Source: Liolophura sinensis (Eukaryota; Mollusca; Polyplacophora; Chitonida; Chitonidae). Taken from it: a stretch of 64,000 nucleotides of DNA. The stretch covers positions 56,866,512 through 56,930,511 of the forward strand of contig NC_088301.1 of assembly GCF_032854445.1 (NCBI RefSeq). Direction: 5' to 3'. A program made the position numbers and the translations under genes. Below, in pieces: positions 1-11,616 of this stretch (position 1 is the stretch's first letter; each line of letters opens with the position of its first letter). The notes under the pieces were generated by a model, which saw only the letters and a program-made list of their open reading frames with translations, did not search any database and was not told the origin of the DNA.

Positions 1-1450
1 TAGAAGGTAAAACTAGAAAAGTGGCGACATGTTGAAGTGGTCACAAAATAAACTCTGAAATCTTGTCTGTTGTCAGTTTATCTCCTGTTTTATTATCTTT
101 AATCATAACTTGCACGTCCCATACGTAGGGTCATGGCTTAAGCCACAATTGCGATGTTAATTACGCTATGTTAGATATCGCTGTTGTACAATTACTCATT
201 TAGAGTGTTGTCATCACATTTAATAAAGAGTAACCTGAAGACAATGCAAAGCATAGTCCAGCAGCAAAATTCATGTTTATGCTGGTGTAAACTATGATAC
301 ATACATGGTGATATACGATTTCTTGTCAATTTACTTCAATTACGGTTTTATTCTAATTGTTCGTGCAAATGCTTAAATAATAACCATTCACGCGTCCTTT
401 AGAAATATGGCTTTTTACATTAACAGAATTAGATAAAAAAATAGACTTATATTAAAAGCAATTTATTAAAAGTTATGCTGGTCTAAAGTTACGCAAAGTG
501 TTAGGTGCTAGGTTGTCGTCACAGCAAACACTCGACATATGGAAAGCCTGTCAATGAAGGTACCCTAATATGTAGAACATGTTTATCACATTAATAATAT
601 GCGCGTATGCACTGCCTTTTTATAACACACAAAACACCTTACAGCTGGGTTATCAGTGCCAAGAGGTCAGTCCTTTATTGTGAGTGCTTCGCTCTTTATA
701 CAATTAAATTATACTCTTTAACACTTAGTTCATCCTTTTCAGAAAAGTGGACCTTCGTGTAATAGTAGGCTTTATTCGTTCTTGTTATTTAGCACCACGA
801 CCAGATAATAGTGCATGTGCAGTTGCTACTGGTTTGTGAATTAGAACAGTGCACAGACTCTTCAATATATACCTTAGCCGCTAGAAAGCCAAATCCACAT
901 GTTGCTATCCTCATGTAGTGTGATATTAAAGCACAGTGGATAAACCAGAAGGCTAGGTATACTGATGATCATTTAGCGGCCTGCATCGTTAGATCATAAG
1001 GCAGTTGACTATATCCAGATTGTTGCCCTGCAAACGATATGATTTTAATAGATAAGATCAAATGCACAAACGAAGTTCTCCCCAAAATCACTGATACAGG
1101 TGCTTTTCTGGGTAATATATATAGTATATTTGGAAAGCACAGCTGTGTCATTAGATGACTATATGAGTGCTGAAATAACCGTACCAACACTGCATATTCC
1201 TACTCGACCTGGATGCCTAAACCAAAACGAAACAGCGCGTGTCAATTAAGCCTACCGCAAAAGCCGACGGCAACGTGCCAATCCGCCTCTTCGATCATTC
1301 TACTTCATTATTTATACATTAATTATCGCTATATATCTAACCATGCATTTCCGTACGCTTCTAGTTTTATCAGTTACAATGGTATATGCCTCAATCTCCG
1401 TTTTTATCACAAGGTCATGAAAAACAAAAAAGAGCGATTATGGACAAGGT
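1..1450. other. Intergenic, no gene recognised
   Basis: AT-rich sequence without a long open frame or recognisable protein similarity on either strand. Short open frames here have no consistent splice sites or family resemblance. It could be an intron of a gene extending beyond the left edge, for example the caveolin-like gene whose first exon lies at 5284-5421 on the minus strand. Confidence 0.5.
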
Positions 1451-1451
1451 C

Positions 1452-1555
<104 letters not shown>

Positions 1556-1559
1556 GCAA

Positions 1560-2390
1560 CATCGCAAGGCGGAGTGACGTCCGATACAATTTAACAGGTG
1601 GCGTCGGTGGAAGATTCTATGAAGTGAGGCTGCAAAACGGTGACTGATATCACAATACATATCTAACTTTGTTGGTTTGTTGATCAAATGTTGCATAGGG
1701 ATTCGTTGAAGTACCAGTGCCTAACGTCATTCTTTAACGTGTATTTCTTGCATGGGCCTGGATTTGGCAATATTGGCTCATTCTCATAAAGCATCGCCCT
1801 CACTTCTGATCGACCTTTGATGACTAATGACTGCTTTTCTTCTACATGTTACGAGATTTATTTGCTATTTATATATTATTTATTACATATTCCTTTCGGA
1901 ACTAGTGTTTTCTTTTGGAAAGGCGCATTGTGAATATCAACCCTTCATGGTCTATATACACGAGCGGTATACGAATATTGGGTTAGGCGCTTAGATTTGA
2001 CGGCCAGGCCCCTAGGTCACAGAGATGTCTTAAACTTAAGTCTGAGGTATTATTCCTGTACTTATTTTGGAACTTAAGCACTAATTTTCAATTTTTCTTT
2101 AAAGTAGAACTCTCATACTATTATTAAAATAAAATTTGCTAATGAAAGAAACAAAAAACTGTTTTGAAGATAAGCCTAAGTTTGACTTAAATCTTAACTT
2201 AAGCAACTTCGTGACCCTCAGGACCTGTCTCGTTTACTAGACCGTAAGTATATTGATGATCTGCTGGCTTTAAATAGCCCGTATACATGTAGTGAAAGCT
2301 ATGAGGGAAATATATCCAGCTTCAATGGATTTAAAGCAAACTACTACACGTCCAGACGCTACATGCAGTTGTAATAAATCATGAACTTAC
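1560..2390. other. Intergenic, nothing recognised
   Basis: No supported coding exon, RNA gene or clear repeat seen between the TA microsatellite and the first SINE. Confidence 0.45.
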
Positions 2391-2400
2391 ATGAACAGCT

Positions 2401-2665
2401 GGGGCCTCCGTGGCTCAGTTGGTTAGCTCGCTAGCGCAGCGTAATGAACCAGGAATCTCTCACCAATACGGTCGCTGTGAGTTCAATTCCAGCTCATGCT
2501 AGCTTCCTATCCGGATGTACTTGGAAAAGGTCTGTCAGCAGCCTGCGGATGGTCGTGGGTTTCCTCCGGGTTCTGCCCGGTTTCCACCCACCATAATGCT
2601 GGCCGCATAAGAGAAATATTCTTGCGTACGGCGTAAAAACACCAATCAAATAAATAAATAAATAT
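2401..2665 (+). mobile_element. tRNA-derived SINE, family A, full length
   Basis: The head carries a polymerase III box A (TGGCTCAGTTGG) and a box B-like segment (GTGAGTTCAATTCC). The body is followed by the tail GTACGGCGTAAAAACACC and (AAATA)n. It is flanked by an imperfect 10-bp target duplication, ATGAACAGCT at 2391-2400 and ATGAACTGCT at 2666-2675. At least six other clear copies or fragments of the family occur in this window on both strands. Confidence 0.85.
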
Positions 2666-2675
2666 ATGAACTGCT

Positions 2676-3699
2676 TGAATAAAACTTTGAGGCCGTATTT
2701 CACTGGTTACGTTTGACCATATGCAAACTATTACAATGTCGTCGCTGCTCTGGTTTTAGTATCTATGTTTATGTTAAGCATTTGCATGAACAGTTAGAAT
2801 AAAACACTAACTGTGGTCAATTGACCAGAAGCCAGATTTCACCGGTTATATCTGGCCATTTGCCTGCTATCACACTGTCGTCGCTGCTCTGGTTTTACAT
2901 ATGGTTGTTTTAGAACTTCACTTTAACTTGCATCTATACAGGCATACGGGTTGCCTGTCACACCGCTTAAAGTAAAAGAAAGCTAAGATATGAAGTAAGT
3001 TCAGCATACAGAAAACTATGCGTAAAAATATGAGTTATTTCAACATTCAGTATCGTGATTAGAGTTGGATAAACTTCCTATGACGTCAGAGTTCCTAAGC
3101 TCTGGTTGTATGATCCATAAAGCTCACCTTAGAATTCAAATGTTTGAGTGCCCCTTTTCACAAATATATGCAAAATAAATGAAAGTATGCATAATTTTAA
3201 GTGGCCTATTTAATGATACCCACTTCGATTTTTAGAGGTCTTTTCCTTCAACAACAAGATGGGCAGTATTAATTTTAACGTTATTGTTCGACTTGGATAG
3301 TAATATATCACGCACAGGGTTCTGCTTCTGGTGTGCACATACCTCGGCTTGTGGCATTTGTTAGATTCTCATTTGTTTCAATTATTGTTTATACTACCAA
3401 AATTAAGGAAATTCAATCAAAGGCTTTCACATTTCTTATAAATTTTACATGTGTTACATTTGTGAATATGGGCGGAGTTCTAGAGTCTACAATCTCTGAT
3501 GTCCTGCGTTATATCACGCATAGCTATCATAATCACGCATAGCCCTCGGGACTAGGAGCTGGGTATGCTTCGTGCTGAATAAAGTCGCCAGGCTGCATAT
3601 GTGAACAGCTACAATCAAAACCCAACTGAGAAATATATTTTTGATTAATGACAACTTGCACACTAGCATGGTTTACTATTTGTATATCGATTAAATTCA
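2676..3699. other. Intergenic, nothing recognised
   Basis: No supported gene. Two nearby blocks (about 2700-2760 and 2815-2905) share the phrases CGTCGCTGCTCTGGTTTTA and CACTGGTTA/CACCGGTTA, which suggests an old local duplication of about 150 bp period. Confidence 0.4.
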
Positions 3700-3852
3700 C
3701 GTGGTACGTGAGGAGGTCTTCACCAACCTGCTGATGGTCCTGGGTTTACCTGTACTCTTATGTCCGGTTTCACCATAATGATGGCAACCGTCGTATAGAT
3801 GAAATATCCTTGAGTACGGCGTAAAAGAATCAAGTAAATAAATAAATATATT
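3700..3852 (+). mobile_element. SINE family A, 5'-truncated copy
   Basis: Retains only the body and 3' part (GATGGTCCTGGGTTTACC ... TTGAGTACGGCGTAAAAG, then AAATA repeats). The tRNA-like head is missing. Confidence 0.75.
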
Positions 3853-4099
3853 TCGGTGCTTAAAATATTCTTTGCATCTTTGAAAACTTATGACAGAAGT
3901 ACTGTTTCTTTGAGCAGGACTAATGGTGCTGAATCTTGTTTCGGAAATGGTTTTCAGAGCCTTGTTTTTTAAAGGTTGTTGACCCGGAACGTCATTTATG
4001 TTTGACGATTGTTGCAAATAACTGTTGTAACTCCCAGATTTGACTGATGAGTTTGCTGTGCTTGACGCCAGTTCACCCTACTGAAGTAGTGATTTTCTC

Positions 4100-4210
4100 T
4101 AAGGTCTATTCAGTTTTGCCCACTCATAAACCTGATCGCTGTTATTTAAGTGAAATATTTTTGAGCAAGGCGTTAAACATCACATATGAAAATAAATAAA
4201 TGAATAAATA
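4100..4210 (+). mobile_element. SINE family A, degraded 3' fragment
   Basis: Contains TAAGTGAAATATTTTTGAGC followed by AAGGCGTTAAACATCA and AAATAAATAAATG, a diverged version of the family A tail. Confidence 0.6.
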
Positions 4211-5283
4211 ATTTGCTTTTAACTTTTGAAAAGCAAGACACAAATGTTACTGTCAAGTCTCAACACTCATTTACCTGTAAACTTGTGCAGTATTGATTTC
4301 AGACAGACAAAGCAAGGCACGTCCCTCCTAGCTCATCATATAAACAAAGATTGACAAAAACATCACCATTCCCGACACGAAAAGAAATATCATAGAGCGT
4401 TTACAGAGGAAAAAATGGTGTTTCCTGGCCTTGCGTGTTACTGCTCATTGTATCAACCAGGCCTGATAAGGACGGTGATGGCAGTCCTTTCACCACAACT
4501 AAATTGCTCTCCGTGCATTTGATCAGAATTATGTCCGTATGCCATGTCTCTAGCTATATAGCCAAGGAAAGATGAACAGTGGTTCAAGCAAATAGATGAA
4601 AATTGTGTCTGTGTGTTTCCACTGGCGCGTGACGGAGAGAATTTAGCACAAGCAAGAAACAAAAATGCCAATTAAGGATCGAACAATCGATCAATCAACG
4701 AATAATGTTAAAGACAGTTCCTTTCAAAGAGAAAACTGAAGGGATGTTTACATTTTTTAATTAGTAACAAGTCAAGCAAACTAAAAGTTTAGGAACAGTT
4801 CAGCATTTGTGAGGTTACCTCCCTTGCAGAGAAAGGACAAAAGAACCCAAGTAAACCGTTTGGACATTTATCTGCGATTTCATGTTAAAGTTTGCGATCT
4901 GGTCGATTACATCATTGTCTGTCTTTTGTCGCATACGGCTGCTTGGCTAGGTGTCGCTTACTTGCACTCAACAACATTTCGGGTGCTTGTCCGCAGAAAA
5001 TAGGCCGTGGTTTAGTCAACAGTTGTTCTTCCATAGACACTCACATGGTTGTTAATGTATCAAAAAAATTATTCGCGAATATAGAAAAAAATATTAAAAT
5101 AATACGTTGTATTAAGTTATACGTGGTGTTTTATGAAGAGATTGTGAAAATGGAAGGGTATCTTGCGATGTACAGTCTATACCGATAAGATTTGTTAACA
5201 GCTGTGTGGCACAAAGATGGACGAGACGATATCGGTTCCTTTTCTCACTAGAAGGAACCGTTCCAATACGTCAGGATACTCAC
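4211..5283. other. Probable intron/intergenic, nothing recognised
   Basis: Lies directly downstream (minus strand) of the caveolin-like exon. No exon matching the caveolin scaffolding or membrane segment was found on the minus strand here. Near 4811-4824 is GTTACCTCCCTTGC, a variant of the GGGAGATAAC motif discussed in the findings. Confidence 0.4.
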
Positions 5284-5421
5284 CTTAACGTGATCGTTCA
5301 TGCGATTCGGATCTCTGTCCCCAATTGTGATCTCTTGTGACTTCATCACCTCTTCAGCCGCACCTTCATCATTGTCCACCGTCAGTTTCACCTCCTGTTC
5401 TGGTGTGTGCGCGTCAGACAT
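5284..5421 (-). CDS. Caveolin-like protein, first coding exon only
   Basis: Reading from the ATG at 5421, 46 codons run to a good splice donor (AAG|GTGAGT) after 5284. The peptide begins MSDAHTPEQEV, is acidic in the middle, and ends ITIGDRDPNRMNDHVK. The last segment resembles the caveolin N-terminal stretch (…NRDPKHLND…VK) that precedes the FEDVIAEP signature in known caveolins. Caveolins are membrane-hairpin scaffold proteins of the plasma membrane. An upstream in-frame ATG at 5448 would add nine residues; I prefer 5421 by position relative to the family. The signature and membrane exon are not found in the window and would lie to the left, possibly beyond its edge. The assignment rests on one short motif plus the donor, so it is tentative. 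Confidence 0.5.
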
Positions 5422-5765
5422 CTTTGATGACTTCCTGGTTGTCAACAAAAATTGCTCCTCCCCTAGAATATGGTCCGATATTTCTCAAAGCAGCAGAACG
5501 GATGGAGAATTGAAAAGGTGTATCAGCTGTTGAGTGTTGTACAGACCCCTATAACCAGTCCTCGATCTAATCTTAACAAATTTATCCCTTTTCCATCAGC
5601 GTGCTAGGATGCATATATTTTCTCTGGCGCCTCTGACAATGTCTGAAGGATGCTTTGTGCAGGTCAGCAGTTGCAGCGTCTTCTGCTGATGGACAAAGCG
5701 ACAGTGATTCAACAGCGGCGGCGGAGGAGCAGGCACGGCGATTCTATGTAGCTGGTTGGCTCTCC
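5422..5765 (-). promoter_or_regulatory. Presumed 5' flank of the caveolin-like gene
   Basis: Non-coding sequence upstream of the minus-strand ATG. No TATA box or initiator could be assigned. The call is inferred only from position. Confidence 0.25.
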
Positions 5766-5834
5766 GCATCGCCGCCGGGTGGCCGGGGACCCGAGCCAGA
5801 GCCTGGACTGGATGAGGCGCTTTATAGGCGATGC
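5766..5834 (+). repeat. 69-nt GC-rich repeat with complementary ends, copy 1
   Basis: Begins GCATCGCC and ends GGCGATGC, which are perfectly complementary over 8 nt. The interior holds GGGT…ACCC and CCAG-AGC-CTGG small stems. A second copy lies at 7667-7735 with about nine differences, all inside the ends. It could be a small mobile repeat or part of a structured RNA; nothing fixes its function or strand. Confidence 0.6.
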
Positions 5835-6496
5835 TACTGGCCGGCAGGGGTGGAGAGGTGGACAAAACGACCCGTGTTTACAGCACATTTTCAGCATTAG
5901 ACAGCCACTGTATCGATCCGATGGGAAAGAGCAAATATTGTAACATCGCCAAAACAGTTGGCCAGGATTGGACGCGCCGAATTCAGCCGAGGTTGGGATG
6001 GAACAATAGCTAGTTATAGCCTCCCTGCAGATGGCCGGGGCAGCAAAATCTATGCCACGAAATTTCACTTCATCATAATTTTCTCTCACCACAATCGACA
6101 AATCAGTCGACTTCAAACGCTTTATATTACCACGGAACCAAATAATCAGATGCACATAACGTCACAGGTATTAAAAGGTGAATTTATTACATAAAATTCC
6201 TTATTTAACTGATTACAGAGGGTATATACATACTTGCAAATTAGCCATGAATTTTCTTAGTTGTACTGTGCAAATTTAAACAACAATAACCTTAGCATAA
6301 CAAGTATTTTCTCAAGAGTATTCTCCATATATATATATGGATCTCATGATACCGTTATAAGCATATACACGTAATAGATTTGACGTCACAAGAAATGTAG
6401 TGTGTGATCAAAATCTGATTATACGTGTGTGCATTGTAGAATAAAGTCGTGATAAATAGAAAACACAGTATAAGTGACAGACACAAGATAATTTGA
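5835..6496. other. Intergenic, nothing recognised
   Basis: No supported exon. A perfect short palindrome TCCATATATATATATGGA lies near 6325-6342. Confidence 0.4.
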
Positions 6497-6759
6497 TTTA
6501 TTTATGTATTTGATTGGTGTTTTACGCCGTACGCAAGAATATTTCACTTATACGACGGAGGCCAGCATTATGGTGGAAGGAAGCCGGACAGAGCCCGAAG
6601 GAAACCCACGACCATCCGCAGGTTGCTGAGAACTTCCCCACTTACGCCCGGAGAGGAAGCCAGCATGAGCTGGACTTGAACTCACAGTGACCGCATTGGT
6701 GAGAGACTCACGGGTCATTACGCTGCGCTAGCGTGCTAACCAACTGAGCCACGGAGCCC
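6497..6759 (-). mobile_element. tRNA-derived SINE, family A, near full length
   Basis: Read on the minus strand it starts at the tRNA-like head (GGCTCCGTGGCTCAGTTGG) and ends with TACGGCGTAAAACACCAATC and an A-rich tail. Both polymerase III promoter boxes are recognisable. Confidence 0.85.
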
Positions 6760-6814
6760 TCGTCGCAAAATAATAGTTTTTATTCTGGATGAACGTGCAT
6801 AAACCATTATATGT

Positions 6815-6880
6815 TTATTTACTTATTTGATTGATGTTTTTTGTGGTAATCAAGAATATTGCACTTATATTTCATGGTGG
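6815..6880 (-). mobile_element. SINE family A, degraded 3' fragment
   Basis: Contains ATTTACTTATTTGATTGATG followed by a diverged AATATTGCACTTATA segment, equivalent to the SINE tail and distal body. Confidence 0.5.
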
Positions 6881-7666
6881 ACAGTAACAAATTTAACCGT
6901 AGGCCCTACGCTCAAAATCTGAGAAAACATGACACTGTTTTTGTGGTCTGTGTGCCCTGTTCCCGTTTTGTGAGGCCTTTACGGTATAACCAAGCGGCTG
7001 TGGCGCAGATGAAGTGAGAACCATGGGCGTCAGTCGGACAGAAGTATGCACAAAGAACGACCGGTTGATGTTGTAGCATTTGCACCCGCCAGATAAACAC
7101 AAATACCTCTGACACGTTTTCTATAAGCAACAATCAATATTGAGCGTCTGACCCATATCAGGATTTTCCACAACTGCTTTCATTTAACTCAAATCTTAAG
7201 AAAACGTTCTGCTTTTTCTATTATTATGTATGATGATGGTACTTATACTTGAAACTTTGACTATCCTAAGTGAAAAAAAGGATTTAGCATTGTTAATACA
7301 TGCATATAGGAGGCTGAACGTGTCTGCAGATATACTGGTGTATTTAAACGAGAACCTACAGGATTTTGCGAAAAGCGCTCTTTCAAAGGCAGCACGTTGT
7401 ACTTTTAATTAGGCTTACTTTACTGTCTATGCATGACCATTACTACATTCGTTTAGTTTTAAATTTACATTTTTTAAAAAATGTTATTTGTAATTTTCCT
7501 TATCATCTTGTTTCAGTCAAATATGATCGAAGCTTATTTTGTTTCATTTATGAGTTTCCCGTTATCTACACATGACTGTACTTGTGTGGATGATGTTTGA
7601 CTGAAAATGACGTAGATGTACACAGGGGCTCAGGTAGATATAATTGTTCTATATAGATGTGCAGAC
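6881..7666. other. Intergenic, nothing recognised
   Basis: Only short unsupported open frames; no recognisable domains or exon-like splice structure. Confidence 0.4.
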
Positions 7667-7735
7667 GCATCGCCGCCGAGTGGCCGGAGACCCGGGCCGC
7701 AGCCTGTGCTAGATGAGGCACTTTATAGGCGATGC
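7667..7735 (+). repeat. 69-nt GC-rich repeat with complementary ends, copy 2
   Basis: Same length and same 8-nt complementary termini (GCATCGCC/GGCGATGC) as the copy at 5766-5834, in the same orientation, with interior substitutions. Confidence 0.6.
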
Positions 7736-7739
7736 TACT

Positions 7740-8854
7740 TTATAGCTAAAAACTAATGTATGATTTCCTATACTTGCCGATAACAATATAATCATTTGGT
7801 TCATCACTTATGCCATGCACTGTTCTTGCATTAGAGATCTGATCATGGTTTCAACGGTGTTGAAATGATTAACCCCAGGCCAGTATTAACACTATTCTGG
7901 TAAAAAGTTTCTTTTATTCAGTAAATATTATGACGAGATAGGAATAACTTGTAAGGTAACTAAGATAACTGCATGACGTGTATTGGTCGACGTCGTCATT
8001 GTGTGCATTGTGTGAACAGTAAGCTAAACTTAACCAGTGTGCATTTGTGCTGTTGCAATGTTTTGTAGGACATTCTCTAAACATTGCTGCTATTAAATGG
8101 TACACAGTATTGTGGCATAAATACCCATCAATGACACATGGTTTTACGTGCCACAAATACACCAAATGTATAATTTGTATAACGCAATATCCTCAGTGAC
8201 ATGTGTAACCGGGGTACACAATTTGTGGACCACTAATACAGGCATGTCTTAGTGGATGTGCGAATTTATAAACACTCGTGTTTACACAGTATGGGTACAG
8301 CGATTACGCTGTACAGATATAGCCTACACTGACCCAAGAACCGTAAAATCAGCATCGCTTATCTCCCATAGGTGTGCTGGTGATACGAAGTAAATTATAC
8401 CTGCCAGAGATCAATATGATTTAATAGCTACAATTATATTTCACACCCGCTATTGTATGGTCATGAATATATCGATTGGAAGAAAATTGGATGAAATGAA
8501 CACCTTTTCACATGGCTGGCTATGTGAACGAATAAATGAATGAATGATTTAGTTAAATCAATTATTCTTACCTTACATCGCCGTCAAAACACAGCACATG
8601 TTAGATTGACCCAAACTGTTTCCAAATCCATGCCCGTCCACACTGACAAGACTCAGTTTCAAGCTACTTTTTTCCCTCTTCAATCCATCTAAATGATTAA
8701 GTTGTTTTGGGTATATTTCATACAATCGCGTTAAACTATATATAAGTGGCTCACTAAACAAGGGACAAATTCAAATGCCTTCACACAAAGTAGTCAAATA
8801 TACTGTGATGTACTGACAGCATTCCTATACAGACACTATGATATATTCATGAGT
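7740..8854. other. Intergenic, downstream of amidase copy 1
   Basis: No gene recognised. It probably includes the 3' untranslated region and downstream flank of the amidase gene that ends at 8855 on the minus strand. Confidence 0.4.
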
Positions 8855-11544
8855 TTATATTGAAGTAAATGTGGGGTTATCTCTAATATGTTCGAAGGCA
8901 TATGCCACGTGGAGGACCGTAGCGTCATCAAAATGTCTGCCAGTAATCATCATGCCCACCGGAAGTCCACCGCCCACGTGACCAGCATTCACTGAGAGAG
9001 AAGGATGACCAGTTGCATTGAACGGAGCTGTATTCCTTCCCAGGCCACTGCCAGCCGTTAGTCTTTCTGCGAAGCATACAGTTAAAACAAGGGATTGGGA
9101 AAATCGAGATATTAATAAAATTTGGTATACATGTATTAGCATGAATATGGTTATTGTCTAACACTTTTTCATTGCATGGTTTAGCAGTACTTTTTATCGG
9201 AAATCGATGTGTAGAGCTTTTCCTTCGTCTTGTTTGGAAAAGGAACTGATCTGTATTAAAACTTCACGCTTACCGGCGACAGAGGAGTCCTGAAGCAACA
9301 CATTAGGGGCAGTTTTCAATGTAGTCGGCATTATCATGACGTCATAACTCTCCAACACTTTATTGTATTCAGCTGTGAGGAGACGGACCAGATTCTGTGC
9401 CCGTGCGTAGAACCTGCCTTTGTAGGTCGTCATTAAGTGTTTCCCGAGAATCATTGCTAGACGCAATGGCTCAGAAAAATTAAAAGGACGTGATGTCTGT
9501 CGATGTGCTACTTCATCCAGCAATGACAAAAAGCGAGTTCCTCTGAGGCCAGCAGGAAAACCTTAAAAAGAGAATAAAGACATGCATGGGGGTTGGCCTA
9601 GTGTTTATGGCAACCGGAATTTCTCCCAAAGTGGCCATAGAGTTACATTTTCCTTCATTTCCCTGATAAATTTTTAGAAAAAAATCTATTTAATGTACAA
9701 ACGGTGGAAATTACAATGGTTTTGTATAACTTACCGTGATCTTTCATCATTGTTTGGTAGGCACCCTCCATCGTAAGTGGTGTGAAAATGTGAAATCCTT
9801 GAAGAATAAAAGCATTTTGGAGTAAAAATCAAATGCGGTTTGATTTATCGATACATACTGTGCCATAATTATGTATATGTTCCTAGATAATGTTTTCCAG
9901 ATACTGCATCAGAAATGATCTTCACAGATATGAATGCTGAAATAAGCAGTAAAACAGTACAATGGTTACTATGTGCCGGTATTCAACCTAAGCCAAGTTT
10001 TTCGAGACTACAAAGTAGAGTGAGTGAGTGAGTGCTTGGGGCTTAACGTCGTACTTAATAATTTTTCAGTCATATGACGACGAAGAAATCCTTAGAGTGC
10101 ATGTAATGTGCCTCCTTGTTGCAGGACGGATTTCCACCGCTCTTTTATCTAGTGCTGGTTTACTGAGATGCCTTACCAAAGGCAAGTAAGCTGCCCCGCC
10201 CGAGCAAATTATACTGATCAACCAGTCGTTGCACTATTCCCTTCATGCTAAACGCTAAGCGAGGAAGTTACAACTTCCTCTTTTAAAGTCTTAGGTGTGA
10301 CTCGACCCAACAAAGTAGAGTAAATTAAACAAATATTTCATCAGTATAAAATGACCATTATCCTGCGTGATACAGTATATGTCTTGTGCAAAGGCAGGCA
10401 TCGTATGGCAGGCACTTTAATGACGGCTAACTTTCTGCTATGTAATCATTAAATTATCTAACCCTTGTCCTTGTCTATAAATTGCAGAAAAAAGATGTAC
10501 CATCTGGATGTATTGGAACTCTGACGCTCTCTACCACGGCACCCAAGTCTTTTAACTTGAGAGCAGCATTTCTGACAACTTGTTCTACTTCCTGCTGAGC
10601 GCCGTGGAATCCCTCTTCAACAACAGCAATGCGCATTCCCGTCAGATCTTTGGAAAGCTAAAACATTATACTTTTAATAATCATCCTTGTATAGTTTGAA
10701 GCACAAATAGTATAAGACATAGCAATTGCACACTAGTCAAATACCATTGACGTACAGCGAAATATATAGAACAGTTCACAGACAAATCTACAGTAAAATG
10801 GAATGAATTCATTGTCAAGCTATTTTAACCAAAAGTGGCATATACTATAGCTGTATAATCCTGTGTTGACACATCCTGTATCTGCCTTGGGTCTCTGCCA
10901 TCGTCATATCCCGCAAGCACCTGTGGAGAAGCAATTATTCCATGTAGTATCTGTTCAACAGATATATCATATACAAAAATGGCAATTTCATCAGACATGA
11001 TGAGTAACTCAGAGCGACAGTGAAGGCAGAGGCCAATATTACAGTGTCCAATGTCCGTAAAACTTTGTATACGGGTCAACTGAAAAGTCATTGCATGTTT
11101 TATTACATATGACTCTTCTATTTTCGGTTGTCACTTCTAGATGACACCTACGGCGGAGCAATATCTGCAGCAGAGCCACAGACAAATGCTGATTGCACAC
11201 GATTCCTGCGGTCGTTTGTATCAGACCTGGACTGACCGCAAACAGAATTATTATAAAAATATTTCAACTCAGAATATTGCACAGTTTAACTCTTCATTAC
11301 CTCGAGTAGCAGTGCACAGTCGGACACATTTCTGGTCATAGGCCCTAGGTGATCAATGCATGGTAACATGGCCATTGCCCCTGTGTACGGTACCAGTCCG
11401 TAGGTAGGCTTGAGTCCCACTACACCGCACCACGCAGCGGGGATTCTGATAGATCCTCCCTGGTCTCCTCCAACCGCCAAATCAACCTCACCTGCTGCCA
11501 ACTGGAAACAGAACGACGTGGATGAGATCAGTTGTCTGAATAAA

Positions 11545-11616
<72 letters not shown>

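Noticed and set aside
2401-2480. tRNA gene-like sequence (box A and box B)
   Set aside because: It is the head of a SINE with a body, tail and target duplication, repeated across the window; no functional tRNA gene was found.
5709-6155. 148-codon minus-strand frame
   Set aside because: It overlaps the 69-nt GC-rich repeat and has no recognisable domain.
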